Counted from the stretch's first letter, positions 8,103-15,805 are shown. The stretch: DNA of 16,946 nucleotides from an uncultured Collinsella sp. (GCA_900542125.1 UQMO01000055.1:1-16946), one strand, 5' to 3'. Notes: generated from the sequence alone by a model not told the origin. Numbers and translations are program-made.

Positions 8103-8821
8103 TCGTCACCCTCTTTGGCACACGGCTCAGCGGTGGCTGCGGTAGCCACGTCAGCATCAGGTTCCGCAGAAGTATCCTTCCCCTGGGCCTTGACCGCGAC
8201 CGGCGCCGGACCAACCTGGATATCCCCGCGCGCCCAATCGCCATCGAGCGCACGCGCCACCCAGTGATAGATGGGAATCGTAAAGAAGATCAGTGCGGGA
8301 AAAGGGCTGGCACCAACCAGGAACATCAGCAAAAAGAACAGCAGCCAGCACACGGCCCAATACGGGAACGACTGGAAGGGGCCCTTCACCGGAGTCGGAG
8401 CGGCCGCGCCGCCGCCCGTCACCTGCGCCGTCGCGGCATTGGCGGCCTGCGCACTCCAGCTTGCCGCTTGCGCCGCCTTAGCCGCAGCATCACTCGCCTG
8501 TGTTGCCGCCTCAGTCGCACGCGCCGCTGCCTCATGGGTGCGGGCACGTTCCGCCGCCTCGGCCTCGCGCTGGCGGGCGCGGTCCTCGTTCTCAAACTCG
8601 ATATCGTCCTCGATCTCGTCGCTCGGATTGAGCAGCTCGTCCAGACTCACGCCATAAAGCTTGGCGAGCGAGATCAGGTTCTCGGTATCGGGCGAGCTCT
8701 CCGCGCGCTCCCATTTGCTGACCGCCTGGCGCGACAGCCCCAGCTTTCGCGCCAGCCCTTCTTGGCTAAAGCCTTTGCTGCGGCGAAGGTCGGCGAGCCG
8801 CTGCGCAGTTTCTACATTCAT
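8099..8821 (-). CDS. XRE-family HTH regulator with Ala-rich linker and two TM helices
   Basis: A 240-residue membrane-linked regulator. An XRE/Cro helix-turn-helix spans about 6-60 (SQEGLARKLGLSRQAVSKWE). An acidic stretch (68-80), an Ala-rich probable helical linker (about 80-133) and two hydrophobic segments follow (about 153-170 and 172-190). The tail is Ala/Glu-rich. This layout suggests a DNA-binding head tethered to the membrane by its C-terminus. ATG 8821 is chosen because AGGAGG lies at the right distance upstream; the open frame continues to 9070 without such a site. It overlaps the DUF4097 gene by ATGA, so the pair is an operon in which the regulator probably senses, or is controlled with, the membrane protein. 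The divergent intergenic region holds short inverted repeats that could be its operators. Confidence 0.87.
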   Translation of the reverse strand: MNVETAQRLADLRRSKGFSQEGLARKLGLSRQAVSKWERAESSPDTENLISLAKLYGVSLDELLNPSDEIEDDIEFENEDRARQREAEAAERARTHEAAARATEAATQASDAAAKAAQAASWSAQAANAATAQVTGGGAAAPTPVKGPFQSFPYWAVCWLLFFLLMFLVGASPFPALIFFTIPIYHWVARALDGDWARGDIQVGPAPVAVKAQGKDTSAEPDADVATAATAEPCAKEGDE

Positions 8822-8825
8822 GGTT

Positions 8826-8831
8826 CCTCCT
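8826..8831 (-). promoter_or_regulatory. Shine-Dalgarno of the HTH gene
   Basis: On the minus strand a perfect AGGAGG precedes the ATG at 8821 by 4 nt. It fixes the start at 8821 and rules out the longer frame up to 9070. Confidence 0.8.
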
Positions 8832-9012
8832 ATGTGATGCCAGCCGTGCCGCCGGACCGTTTTTGTTCTTAAGGCGCCTTGCACAGTTAAAAATCTATCC
8901 GCCACCGCCAAAAGCATGCCACCTATTCTAGTGAGATTTTTGACAACCGGCGGTTGCGGGCACATATGAGCTGCGGAAATGTGTCCAAACAAAGCAATGA
9001 CCCACGGCTCGG

Positions 9013-9042
9013 TTGTCCCCGTTGCGGCGTTAACGGTAGTAT
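9013..9042 (+). promoter_or_regulatory. Candidate promoter of the Trm9-like gene
   Basis: TTGTCC (9013-9018) and TAGTAT (9037-9042) are separated by 18 nt, a plausible sigma-70-type pair. A transcript from here would have about a 40-nt leader that includes the GGAGGGAG ribosome site at 9072-9079. This is by eye only. Confidence 0.35.
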
Positions 9043-9088
9043 GGTCGTACTGTTTATTCCGCACCGCCAACGGAGGGAGTTCCGCGCC

Positions 9089-9961
9089 GTGAACCGCGAT
9101 TTCGCCTCATCGCTCATCCAGCTCAACAATACGTTCTATCGCGAGCACTCCGCTTCCTTTTCCGATACGCGCCAGGCCCCGTGGCCCGGCTGGGTGCGCA
9201 CCATGGACATCGCGCTCGGGCAGCTCAACGCCGCCACGATCGAGCATCCCGTCCGCGTCTTCGATCTTGCCTGCGGCAATATGCGATTCGAGAACTTTGC
9301 CGCCGGCGGCGCACTTGCCGCCAAGGGCGTCGACGGCGCAAACCCCTCGGCAGATGCCAGCTGCCCGTTTGAGTTCTATGGTGTCGACTCGTGCCAAGAC
9401 CTGGCTATCGATGCACATGGCCACGCGCTGCGCATTCCCAACTTGCACTTCCAGGAACTCGACGTGCTCGACGCCCTCATGAAGCTCAACCCCGCCGAGA
9501 CGCCCGACGTGCTTTTCGACGCCCCGCTCGCCGACATCTCGGTCTGCTTTGGCTTTATGCACCACGTGCCGTCGTGCGAGTACCGCGTACGCGTGCTCGA
9601 CGCCCTGGTGCGCCAGACGCGCCCGGGCGGCATCATCGCCATCAGCTTTTGGGAGTTTATGAACGACGAGCGCATGGCGCGCAAGGCCGTTCGAGCCGAA
9701 GCCCGCGCCGAGCTCACCCCGCCGTTTGAGGGTTACGATTCCGCGCAGTTTGAAGCCGGCGACCACCTCATTGGCTGGCAAAACGACCGCCACGCCTACC
9801 GCTATTGTCATCACTTTGACGATCAGCAGATCACCGACCTGGTGCGCGGCGTCCGTACGTTCTACAAGAGCGGCGAGGTCCCCGTGCGCGAGCTTGAGCG
9901 CTTCCATGCCGACGGTCGCAGCGGCGAGCTCAACCGCTATGTGATCCTCAAGCGCCTGTAG
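9089..9961 (+). CDS. Trm9/ALKBH8-like SAM-dependent methyltransferase
   Basis: A 290-residue class I methyltransferase starting at GTG 9089 after GGAGGGAG (9072-9079). An N-terminal segment SFSDTRQAPWPGW (23-35) is followed by motif I VFDLACGNM (57-65), FYGVDSCQDL (97-105) and ISVCFGFMHHV (150-160). Then come the RRV-like helix YRVRVLDALVRQTRPGG (165-181), YRYCHHFDDQQ (238-247) and a C-terminal RYVILKRL. These blocks, in the same order, resemble the eukaryotic Trm9/ALKBH8 methyltransferase, which makes the methyl ester mcm5U34 from cm5U34 in tRNA. An Elp3 gene, whose family makes cm5U34, is 2 kb away. No Trm112-like zinc protein partner is visible here. It could instead be a different methyltransferase of the same superfamily. 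Fold certain; the Trm9 assignment is by motif memory. Confidence 0.78.
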   Translation: MNRDFASSLIQLNNTFYREHSASFSDTRQAPWPGWVRTMDIALGQLNAATIEHPVRVFDLACGNMRFENFAAGGALAAKGVDGANPSADASCPFEFYGVDSCQDLAIDAHGHALRIPNLHFQELDVLDALMKLNPAETPDVLFDAPLADISVCFGFMHHVPSCEYRVRVLDALVRQTRPGGIIAISFWEFMNDERMARKAVRAEARAELTPPFEGYDSAQFEAGDHLIGWQNDRHAYRYCHHFDDQQITDLVRGVRTFYKSGEVPVRELERFHADGRSGELNRYVILKRL

Positions 9962-9999
9962 GCACCGACGACTCGCCGTCGAGCCGCACCGCGTCTTTC

Positions 10000-10024
10000 G
10001 GGCAAACTATGCCCACCCTTTTTT
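10000..10024 (+). terminator. Weak terminator-like hairpin after the Trm9-like gene
   Basis: GGGCA and TGCCC form a 5-bp stem (10000-10004 with 10010-10014). A run of six T (10019-10024) follows after a 4-nt gap. The stem is short and the gap unusual, so this is only a candidate. Confidence 0.35.
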
Positions 10025-10036
10025 CAACCCATTGAC

Positions 10037-10058
10037 GGAACGCGCAGCTATGCGTTCC
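10037..10058. promoter_or_regulatory. Inverted repeat upstream of trmB
   Basis: GGAACGC (10037-10043) and GCGTTCC (10052-10058) flank 8 nt. The repeat lies just after a TTGACG and 22 nt before the ATG of trmB, where an operator or a short leader hairpin could act. No strong -10 sits at a proper distance from TTGACG. Confidence 0.35.
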
Positions 10059-10080
10059 ATACTTATGACCAAGGAGCCTC

Positions 10081-10929
10081 ATGGGAGCCGTCCACGTTCG
10101 CACGCCTAAGAACTTTGTGCTCGAGGAGCGCCTGGAGCGCTACGCCGATGCAATTGAGACGAACCCCGAGGCCTATGCCGGAGATTGGCGCGGGGCCTGT
10201 GCGCCCGCAGGCGGCAAGCCCTTTGAACACCTTCACCTGGATCTTGGCCGTGGCAAGGGAACGTACCTTGTAGAGCGCGCGGTCCACGAGCCAAACACCC
10301 TCTTTATCGGTATGGACCAGGAGCCCATCTGCATCGCCTATGCCGCACAGAAAATCTGCGAGCAGGAACTGACCAACGCACTCGTCCTGCCCCGAGGCGC
10401 CGCATCGCTGCCGCAGCTGTTTGCCGCAGGCGAGCTCGATGTCATCACCATTAACTTTCCCACGCCGCAGCCCAAGGCCAAGTACGCCAAAAAACGACTC
10501 GTCCATGTCGACCATCTGATGCTCTACCGCCCGCTCTTTGCAGCCGGCGCCACCGTCACGCTGCGCACCGACAGCAAGCCATTGCGCGACTACGCCCTAG
10601 GGCAGTTTACCGTGGCCGGCTACGACACGCTTTGGGTAAGCGACAACGTCCGCCGCGACCATCCCGAGCATCCCGAGACCGAGTACGAGCGCCGCACGCG
10701 CGAGATGGGCGCCGCCGTCTATGGCATTTGCGCCACACCTGGAGCGCAGCCCAGCGATGAACAGCTCGCGGCGGGGCGCGCGCAGGAGCAAAGCCTAGCC
10801 TGCTACCTGCCCGATAACCTCGATGAGCTCGCCTATGTGCCTCTGGGCATGGAAGAGGCCGTCGAGAACTTTAGAAACCGTGCCCGCAAGGGCAAGAAGC
10901 GCCTACCGCAGGATCCTAGGGGCTTCTGA
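10081..10929 (+). CDS. trmB: Divergent tRNA (guanine-N7)-methyltransferase homologue, TrmB family
   Basis: A 282-residue Rossmann methyltransferase with the block order of TrmB: LDLGRGKG (53-60), an acidic FIGMDQE (75-81), INFPTPQPKAKYAKKR (124-139), LRTDS (161-165) and TEYERR (200-205). TrmB transfers methyl from SAM to N7 of G46 in tRNA. The family active site usually reads PDPW-x-K-x-x-H-x-x-R. Here the Asp is Thr128, the Trp is Gln130, the His is Tyr135 and the Arg is Lys138, whereas the later Asp (D164), Thr200 and Glu203 are kept. The C-terminus is about 40 residues longer than usual, with a basic tail. AAGGAG lies 4 nt upstream of the ATG. It may be active with altered chemistry or specificity, or be a non-canonical paralogue; the family call itself is good. 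Confidence 0.8.
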   Translation: MGAVHVRTPKNFVLEERLERYADAIETNPEAYAGDWRGACAPAGGKPFEHLHLDLGRGKGTYLVERAVHEPNTLFIGMDQEPICIAYAAQKICEQELTNALVLPRGAASLPQLFAAGELDVITINFPTPQPKAKYAKKRLVHVDHLMLYRPLFAAGATVTLRTDSKPLRDYALGQFTVAGYDTLWVSDNVRRDHPEHPETEYERRTREMGAAVYGICATPGAQPSDEQLAAGRAQEQSLACYLPDNLDELAYVPLGMEEAVENFRNRARKGKKRLPQDPRGF

Positions 10930-10984
10930 TGGTCGCGACGTCGGCAAACAAGCGCGAATAGACGCCAACAAACGACCCTCAAAT

Positions 10985-11107
10985 CTAAGTGAGTAGACTT
11001 TTTTGCAATAGCCAAGCACAACCCGCATAACCAATACTAAAACCGCAGGTAGAGCCCTTGCGCAAAAGCCATGTGCTCGCGATATTGCAAAAAGTCTACT
11101 CACTTAG
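10985..11107. repeat. Long inverted-repeat pair flanking 72 nt
   Basis: The left arm (10985-11010) is CTAAGTGAGTAGAC followed by six T and GCAATA. The right arm (11083-11107) is its reverse complement apart from one fewer A. The arms are 26 and 25 bp with a 72-nt interior that encodes nothing recognisable. Within each arm AAGT-gagtag-ACTT could fold into a mini-hairpin followed by T. The element lies in the 299-nt space between trmB and the Ski2-like helicase. It could be a palindromic mobile element remnant, a regulator site pair or a structured RNA. Confidence 0.75.
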
Positions 11108-11168
11108 CTGGCAACTGCACCAAACGGCTGGGCAGAACGCCCATTTCCTGCATTTTCTTGCCTGCGAA

Positions 11169-11180
11169 CGCATCGATGCG
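11169..11180. promoter_or_regulatory. 12-bp palindrome upstream of the Ski2-like helicase
   Basis: CGCATCGATGCG is a perfect palindrome about 50 nt before the start, followed within 9 nt by CATAAT, a possible -10. No matching -35 was found. Candidate operator only. Confidence 0.25.
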
Positions 11181-11228
11181 ACGCTACGCCATAATAGTTG
11201 GCGGACAAACGCGAGAGAAAGCAACCAC

Positions 11229-13910
11229 ATGGCACAGACCACGACAGACACCACCGCCAGCACCGTTTCCGGCGCCGGAGCCGCCAGCTCATTCTCGGGC
11301 GGCACGGGAACCGAAGCCGAGTTCGGTTCGCTCGGCGCGCTCTCCCCCACCTGGTGGGAGCCCGAGGATGGCAGTGAGCCCGAACCGTGGCTCACGCCCG
11401 ATCAGGCCTTCGAACGTTTCTTTGAATGGACGAGCGATCGCGGTATTGAGCTGTGGGACCACCAGGAAGAGGCCCTCATGGATCTAGCCGCCGGTGACCA
11501 TGTCATTTTGGGAACACCGACCGGATCGGGTAAATCGCTCGTCGCGCTGGGAATGCTCTTTATGGGCATGGCGCAGGGCAAGCGCTGCTACTACACGGCT
11601 CCCATCAAGGCTCTGGTCAGCGAGAAGTTTTTCGACCTTGTGCAGGTGCTCGGCCGCGATAACGTAGGCATGATTACCGGCGACACGCATATCAACACCA
11701 AGGCACCCGTCATCTGCTGCACGGCAGAGATCCTTGCCAACGACGCACTGCGCGAGAGCGAAGATGCCGACGTGGGCTGCGTGGCCATGGACGAGTTCCA
11801 CTACTTTGCCGACCCCGACCGCGGTTGGGCTTGGCAGGTGCCGCTGCTCACCCTGCCCCACACGCAATTCATGCTCATGAGCGCCACGCTCGGCGATGTC
11901 ACTGCCATCGCCGCCTCACTCGAGGAACACACCGGTGCTACCTGCGACTTGGTCGTCGATGCCCCGCGCCCCGTGCCGCTGAGCTACGACTACGTGACGA
12001 CCTCCCTCGAGGGCACGGTCGAGCTCGCCATGCGCCGCGGCGAGGCCCCGCTCTATATCGTGCACTTTAGCCAGGATGCCGCCCTTGCAACGGCACAGTC
12101 GCTCGCCAATTTTGGCATCGCCAGCAAGGAGCAGCGCGAGGCCATCAAAGAAGCGGCAAAGGGGACGAGCTTCTCCACGGCCTTTGGTAAGATTCTCAAA
12201 CGCCTGCTTGGATGCGGCGTCGGCGTGCACCATGCCGGCATGTTGCCGCGCTATCGCCTGCTGGTGGAGCGCCTGGCGCAGCAGGGCCTGCTGCCCGTCA
12301 TCTGCGGCACCGATACGCTCGGCGTCGGCATCAACGTACCCATCCACACCGTGGTACTCACCGCGCTCACCAAGTTCGACGGCTACAAGATGCGTCGCCT
12401 GCGCGCCCGCGAGTTCCATCAGATCGCTGGTCGCGCCGGCCGTTCGGGCTTCGATACCGAGGGCATGGTCATCGCCGAGGCCCCGGAGCACGAGATCGAG
12501 AACGCTAAGCTCATGGCCAAGGCGGGCGACGACCCCAAGAAGCTCCGCAAGATTAAAAAGAAAAAGGCCCCCGAGGGCTTTGTCACCTGGAACAAGCAGA
12601 CCTTTGAGCGCCTGATCGAGACGCAGCCCGAGACGCTCAAGCCGCGCCTTCGCATCACACACTCCATGGTGATTAGCGTGGTCGAGCAGGGCGGCGATGC
12701 CCGAGCCCGCGTACACGACCTCATCGAAACGAGCCTGCAGACTCCCGAGGAAAAGGCCAAGCTCGAGGTTCGCGCCGACGAAATCTTCGCCACACTCATC
12801 GATTCCGGCGTCGTCGTTCGCACCGAGGTGCCGCCCGCGCCCGACGCTCCTGCTGACGCCGCGCCGGACATCGACTACGCGCTGACGGTCGATCTGCCCG
12901 AGGACTTCGCACTCGATCAGCCGCTCTCGCCGTTCTTGCTTGCCGCGTTGGAGCTGCTCGACCCCGAGAGCGAGACCTATACCATGGATCTGATCTCGAT
13001 GGTCGAGGCAACGCTCGAGGATCCCAAGCAGGTGCTGCGCGCACAGGAGCGCGCCGCGCGCGACCGCGCGATGGCCGAAATGAAGGCTGACGGCGTCGAA
13101 TATGAGGAACGCCTGGAGCGCATCCAGGATGTCACCTACGAAAAGCCGCTCGAGGACTTGCTCGATGCCGCCTTCGACAAGTACTGCCAAGAAGTACCTT
13201 GGGCCAACGACTACCAGCTCTCGCCCAAGAGCGTCCTGCGCGACATGCTGGAGAGCGCGAGCGACTTTAAGGGCTATATCCAAAAGCTCGGCATCGCCCG
13301 CTCCGAGGGCATTTTGCTGCGTTACCTGGCAGAGGCCTACCGTTCACTCGACCGCACCGTGCCCATCGAGAAGCGCGACGAGCGCCTGCGCGACATTATC
13401 TCGTGGCTGGGCTTTGTGGTGCGCTCGGTGGACTCGAGCCTGGTGGATGAGTGGGAGAACGCCGGCAACCCGGCAGCCCTCGATGCTGCGCCGCCGCAGG
13501 GCATCGACGAGGTCGTGGCGGACCGTCGCGGCTGCACGCTATTGGTGCGCAACGCGCTCTTCCGCCGCGTGACCCTTGCCGCCCGCGAGCACGTTCGCGA
13601 CCTGGGCGAGCTCGACGACGACTGGGGCATGAGCGAGATCCGCTGGCAAAAAGCACTCGACGCTTACCACGAGCAGCACGAGGAAATCCTCACCGACGGA
13701 GATGCCCACAGCGCCGCGATGTTTTCCATTGACGAGTCCGACGAGAAGACCGCGCACGTATGGCACGTGCACCAGATCTTTGCCGACGAGGATGGCGACC
13801 ACGATTTTGGCATCATGGGCGATGTCGATCTGGACGCCACGCAAGACGGCGGCGAGGTCATCTTCAAAAACTACCGCGTCGGCTTTATCGAGGACCTGCT
13901 CGAGGACTAG
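11229..13910 (+). CDS. Ski2/Mtr4-like DEAD/DEAH RNA helicase with DUF3516-type C-terminus
   Basis: An 893-residue SF2 helicase. Start ATG 11229 follows GAGAGAAAG, and the longer in-frame extension to 11058 runs through the inverted repeat and is rejected. Residues 1-55 are a low-complexity Thr/Ser/Gly-rich leader. Motif I is GTPTGSGKS (95-103), motif II DEFH (188-191), motif III SAT (218-220), HHAGMLPRYR (334-343) lies in lobe 2, and motif VI is HQIAGRAGRSG (397-407). The Ski2-type pattern (DEFH, IAGRAGR) points to RNA helicases of exosome-like or ribosome-associated function. The remaining ~480 residues match the DUF3516 arrangement seen in actinobacterial homologues. It is a single-gene transcript ended by the strong hairpin at 13933. 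RNA targets are unknown. Confidence 0.87.
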   Translation: MAQTTTDTTASTVSGAGAASSFSGGTGTEAEFGSLGALSPTWWEPEDGSEPEPWLTPDQAFERFFEWTSDRGIELWDHQEEALMDLAAGDHVILGTPTGSGKSLVALGMLFMGMAQGKRCYYTAPIKALVSEKFFDLVQVLGRDNVGMITGDTHINTKAPVICCTAEILANDALRESEDADVGCVAMDEFHYFADPDRGWAWQVPLLTLPHTQFMLMSATLGDVTAIAASLEEHTGATCDLVVDAPRPVPLSYDYVTTSLEGTVELAMRRGEAPLYIVHFSQDAALATAQSLANFGIASKEQREAIKEAAKGTSFSTAFGKILKRLLGCGVGVHHAGMLPRYRLLVERLAQQGLLPVICGTDTLGVGINVPIHTVVLTALTKFDGYKMRRLRAREFHQIAGRAGRSGFDTEGMVIAEAPEHEIENAKLMAKAGDDPKKLRKIKKKKAPEGFVTWNKQTFERLIETQPETLKPRLRITHSMVISVVEQGGDARARVHDLIETSLQTPEEKAKLEVRADEIFATLIDSGVVVRTEVPPAPDAPADAAPDIDYALTVDLPEDFALDQPLSPFLLAALELLDPESETYTMDLISMVEATLEDPKQVLRAQERAARDRAMAEMKADGVEYEERLERIQDVTYEKPLEDLLDAAFDKYCQEVPWANDYQLSPKSVLRDMLESASDFKGYIQKLGIARSEGILLRYLAEAYRSLDRTVPIEKRDERLRDIISWLGFVVRSVDSSLVDEWENAGNPAALDAAPPQGIDEVVADRRGCTLLVRNALFRRVTLAAREHVRDLGELDDDWGMSEIRWQKALDAYHEQHEEILTDGDAHSAAMFSIDESDEKTAHVWHVHQIFADEDGDHDFGIMGDVDLDATQDGGEVIFKNYRVGFIEDLLED

Positions 13911-13932
13911 CCGAACATACTGGAACGAAACG

Positions 13933-13972
13933 AAGCGGGGCCGCTGGCAATATAGCCAGCGGCCCCGCTTTT
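13933..13972. terminator. Strong bidirectional rho-independent terminator
   Basis: The arms AAGCGGGGCCGCTGGC (13933-13948) and GCCAGCGGCCCCGCTT (13955-13970) are perfect complements, 16 bp, with loop AATATA and four T at 13969-13972. It sits between two convergent genes, the helicase and the DUF2130 gene, and A-rich sequence on the other side lets it serve both strands. Confidence 0.93.
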
Positions 13973-13989
13973 GCGCTATACGCTATGCC

Positions 13990-15747
13990 TTACTCGGCAC
14001 CCTCGACCTCATACGAATCCGCCTCGGCTGGCTCATCGTTTGTCTCTGTCGCAGCCCCGCGCGCCTCGTCAAACGCCGCCTTCATGGTCTTGTTACCCCA
14101 AGTAAGCTTGCGGATCGTAAGTTCATCAGCCTTGTTGTGGGCCAGGCGCAGGTTCTCGGTGCTGCGGCGCAGGTCGTCCTTGGTCTTCTCGAGCTGTTTG
14201 ATGGCAGCATCAATCTCCTTGATGGCCGATTCAAACTGCTTGCTCGCCAAGTTATAGTTGCGCGAGAAACCGTCCTTGAACTTTTCCATCTTCGCTTCGA
14301 AGTTCGTGACGTCGATATTCTGCTGCTTGTACTCCGCCAGCTCCTGCTTATAGCGCAGCGAGCCCATGGCAGCATTGCGCAACAGGGTGATGATGGGAAT
14401 GAAGAACTGCGGGCGAATCACGTACATCTTCTCGTAGCGATAGCTCACGTCCACGATTCCCGCGTTATAGAGCTCGCTCTCGGGCTCGAGCAGCGTACAG
14501 AGCACCGCATACTCGCAGCCTTTCTGGCGGCGATCGTGGTCGAGCTTCTTAAAGAAGTCCTCATTCTTGTGTTTGGTCGCGGTCTCGTCGTTCTCATTTT
14601 TCATCTCGAACATAATCGAGATGATCTCGTTGCCGCTCGCGTCGCACTCACGGAAGATGAAGTCACCCTTGGTGCCCTCGGACGCATCGTTGTCTTTCTC
14701 GAAATACGCGTTGGGAAACGCCGTCATGCGTAAGCGATTGAACTCAGTCTCGCAGTGTTGCTCGAGCGACTCGCCCACCATCTTGGTAGACAGGCGAACC
14801 TTCATGTCCTTCAGACGCTCAATCTCTTCGTCCTTGTAGCGAATGAGCTCGTCACTCGCACGCTTGGCCTGCGCAAGCTCAAGCTCGTGCGCCGCCTTGG
14901 CCTGTTCCTCGCGAGAATCGCGCACCGCCAGCTCACTCGTGAGCTTGGCGCGCGCCTCATCACGCTCACGCTCCGCCGCGGCAACCGCCTCCGACAGGTT
15001 CATTTTGGCCGTCAGCTCCTGCTCGCGCAGCTGCGCACGCAGGCCCTCGGCCTCCTGCTCAGACTGAGACTTCGCAGCAGAGAACTTCTCCTTCACTTTC
15101 GCCTGATAGTCGGCAAGCGTACGCTCAGCTTCGCTGCGAGCGGCATCAAGCTCGCGCTGCGACTCGGCGGCCGCGGCGGCAAGCGCCATCTCCTGGGCCT
15201 TGTCCGCCGAGGAGAGCTTTGCCTGCAGCTCGGCAATCTGAGCGTCGCGTGCAGCTAAATCGTTTTGAGCAGCGTTGCGCGCCGCCGACTCGGCAAGCTT
15301 TGCTTCGTCATCTTTGCGCCCAAGCTGCGCACGCAGGCTATCAATCTCACGCTGGAGTTCGGCATTCTTTTTTTGAGCATTGGCTCGTGCCTCAACCGCC
15401 GCGCGCTGGCTTGCACTCTCGCGCTCTGCGGCAGCGCCCTCGAGCTTAGCGCGCAGCTCGGCAAGCTCAGCATCGCGCTTGGCAACCTCTTGCGCCAGTT
15501 TCTGATCCGCAGTGTTCTTCTGCTCGACAAGCTGGGCATTGCGCTGAGACTCTGCCTGTTGCAAGGCAGCCGTCGAACGCGAGCGCTCAAGCTCCAGCGC
15601 CTGCTCACCCTCACGCTGGACTGCCTTCACACGCTCATCCAGGTCGCGCGAGAACTCGGCATCGCGCACCTGCTTGACGATATCCGCATAGCCGGATGCA
15701 TCGACCTTAAAAACTTCGCCGCAATGCGGGCACTTGATCTCGTTCAT
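13990..15747 (-). CDS. DUF2130 coiled-coil protein with PD-(D/E)XK-like nuclease motif
   Basis: A 585-residue protein with three parts. An N-terminal CPHCG (6-10) could be half of a zinc ribbon. Residues about 30-320 are a long Glu/Ala/Gln/Arg-rich coiled coil. The conserved C-terminal domain holds GDFIFRE (361-367) and MFEMKNEND (379-387). The spacing D362...E381-x-K383 is that of a PD-(D/E)XK nuclease core, and HCETEF (331-336) may supply an upstream Glu. Later blocks include KKLDHDRRQKGCEYAVL (400-416) and the end segment with ADELTIRKLTWGNK. This architecture parallels RmuC, a coiled-coil, nuclease-like DNA-maintenance protein, but is not the same family. GAGGAG lies about 7 nt before the ATG. 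The DUF2130 call is confident; nuclease activity is inferred. Confidence 0.87.
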   Translation of the reverse strand: MNEIKCPHCGEVFKVDASGYADIVKQVRDAEFSRDLDERVKAVQREGEQALELERSRSTAALQQAESQRNAQLVEQKNTADQKLAQEVAKRDAELAELRAKLEGAAAERESASQRAAVEARANAQKKNAELQREIDSLRAQLGRKDDEAKLAESAARNAAQNDLAARDAQIAELQAKLSSADKAQEMALAAAAAESQRELDAARSEAERTLADYQAKVKEKFSAAKSQSEQEAEGLRAQLREQELTAKMNLSEAVAAAERERDEARAKLTSELAVRDSREEQAKAAHELELAQAKRASDELIRYKDEEIERLKDMKVRLSTKMVGESLEQHCETEFNRLRMTAFPNAYFEKDNDASEGTKGDFIFRECDASGNEIISIMFEMKNENDETATKHKNEDFFKKLDHDRRQKGCEYAVLCTLLEPESELYNAGIVDVSYRYEKMYVIRPQFFIPIITLLRNAAMGSLRYKQELAEYKQQNIDVTNFEAKMEKFKDGFSRNYNLASKQFESAIKEIDAAIKQLEKTKDDLRRSTENLRLAHNKADELTIRKLTWGNKTMKAAFDEARGAATETNDEPAEADSYEVEGAE

Positions 15748-15805
15748 AGCAGCTCCTCGATGGACGCAAATATCAACCGGCTACACTCTACCGCGCCGCG
15801 CGGAC

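Larger units (their letters stand above)
8822..9088. promoter_or_regulatory. Divergent control region with palindromes
   Basis: The 267 nt between the HTH operon (minus) and the Trm9-like gene (plus) contain a 10-bp palindrome AAGGCGCCTT (8871-8880) and an inverted repeat CAACCG-G-CGGTTG (8944-8956). A TTGACA at 8940-8945 overlaps the latter. No clear minus-strand -35/-10 pair was found. The repeats are operator candidates for the adjacent XRE regulator, by position only. Confidence 0.4.

Noticed and set aside
8822..9070. Longer start for the HTH protein at 9070
   Set aside because: A perfect AGGAGG precedes ATG 8821 and the extra residues do not resemble an HTH protein.
11058..11228. Longer 5' extension of the Ski2-like helicase (950 residues)
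   Set aside because: It runs through the inverted repeat and has no ribosome site. ATG 11229 has a purine-rich upstream and starts the low-complexity leader.
11916..13283. 455-residue minus-strand open frame opposite the Ski2-like helicase
   Set aside because: Antisense shadow; the sense frame has complete helicase motifs.
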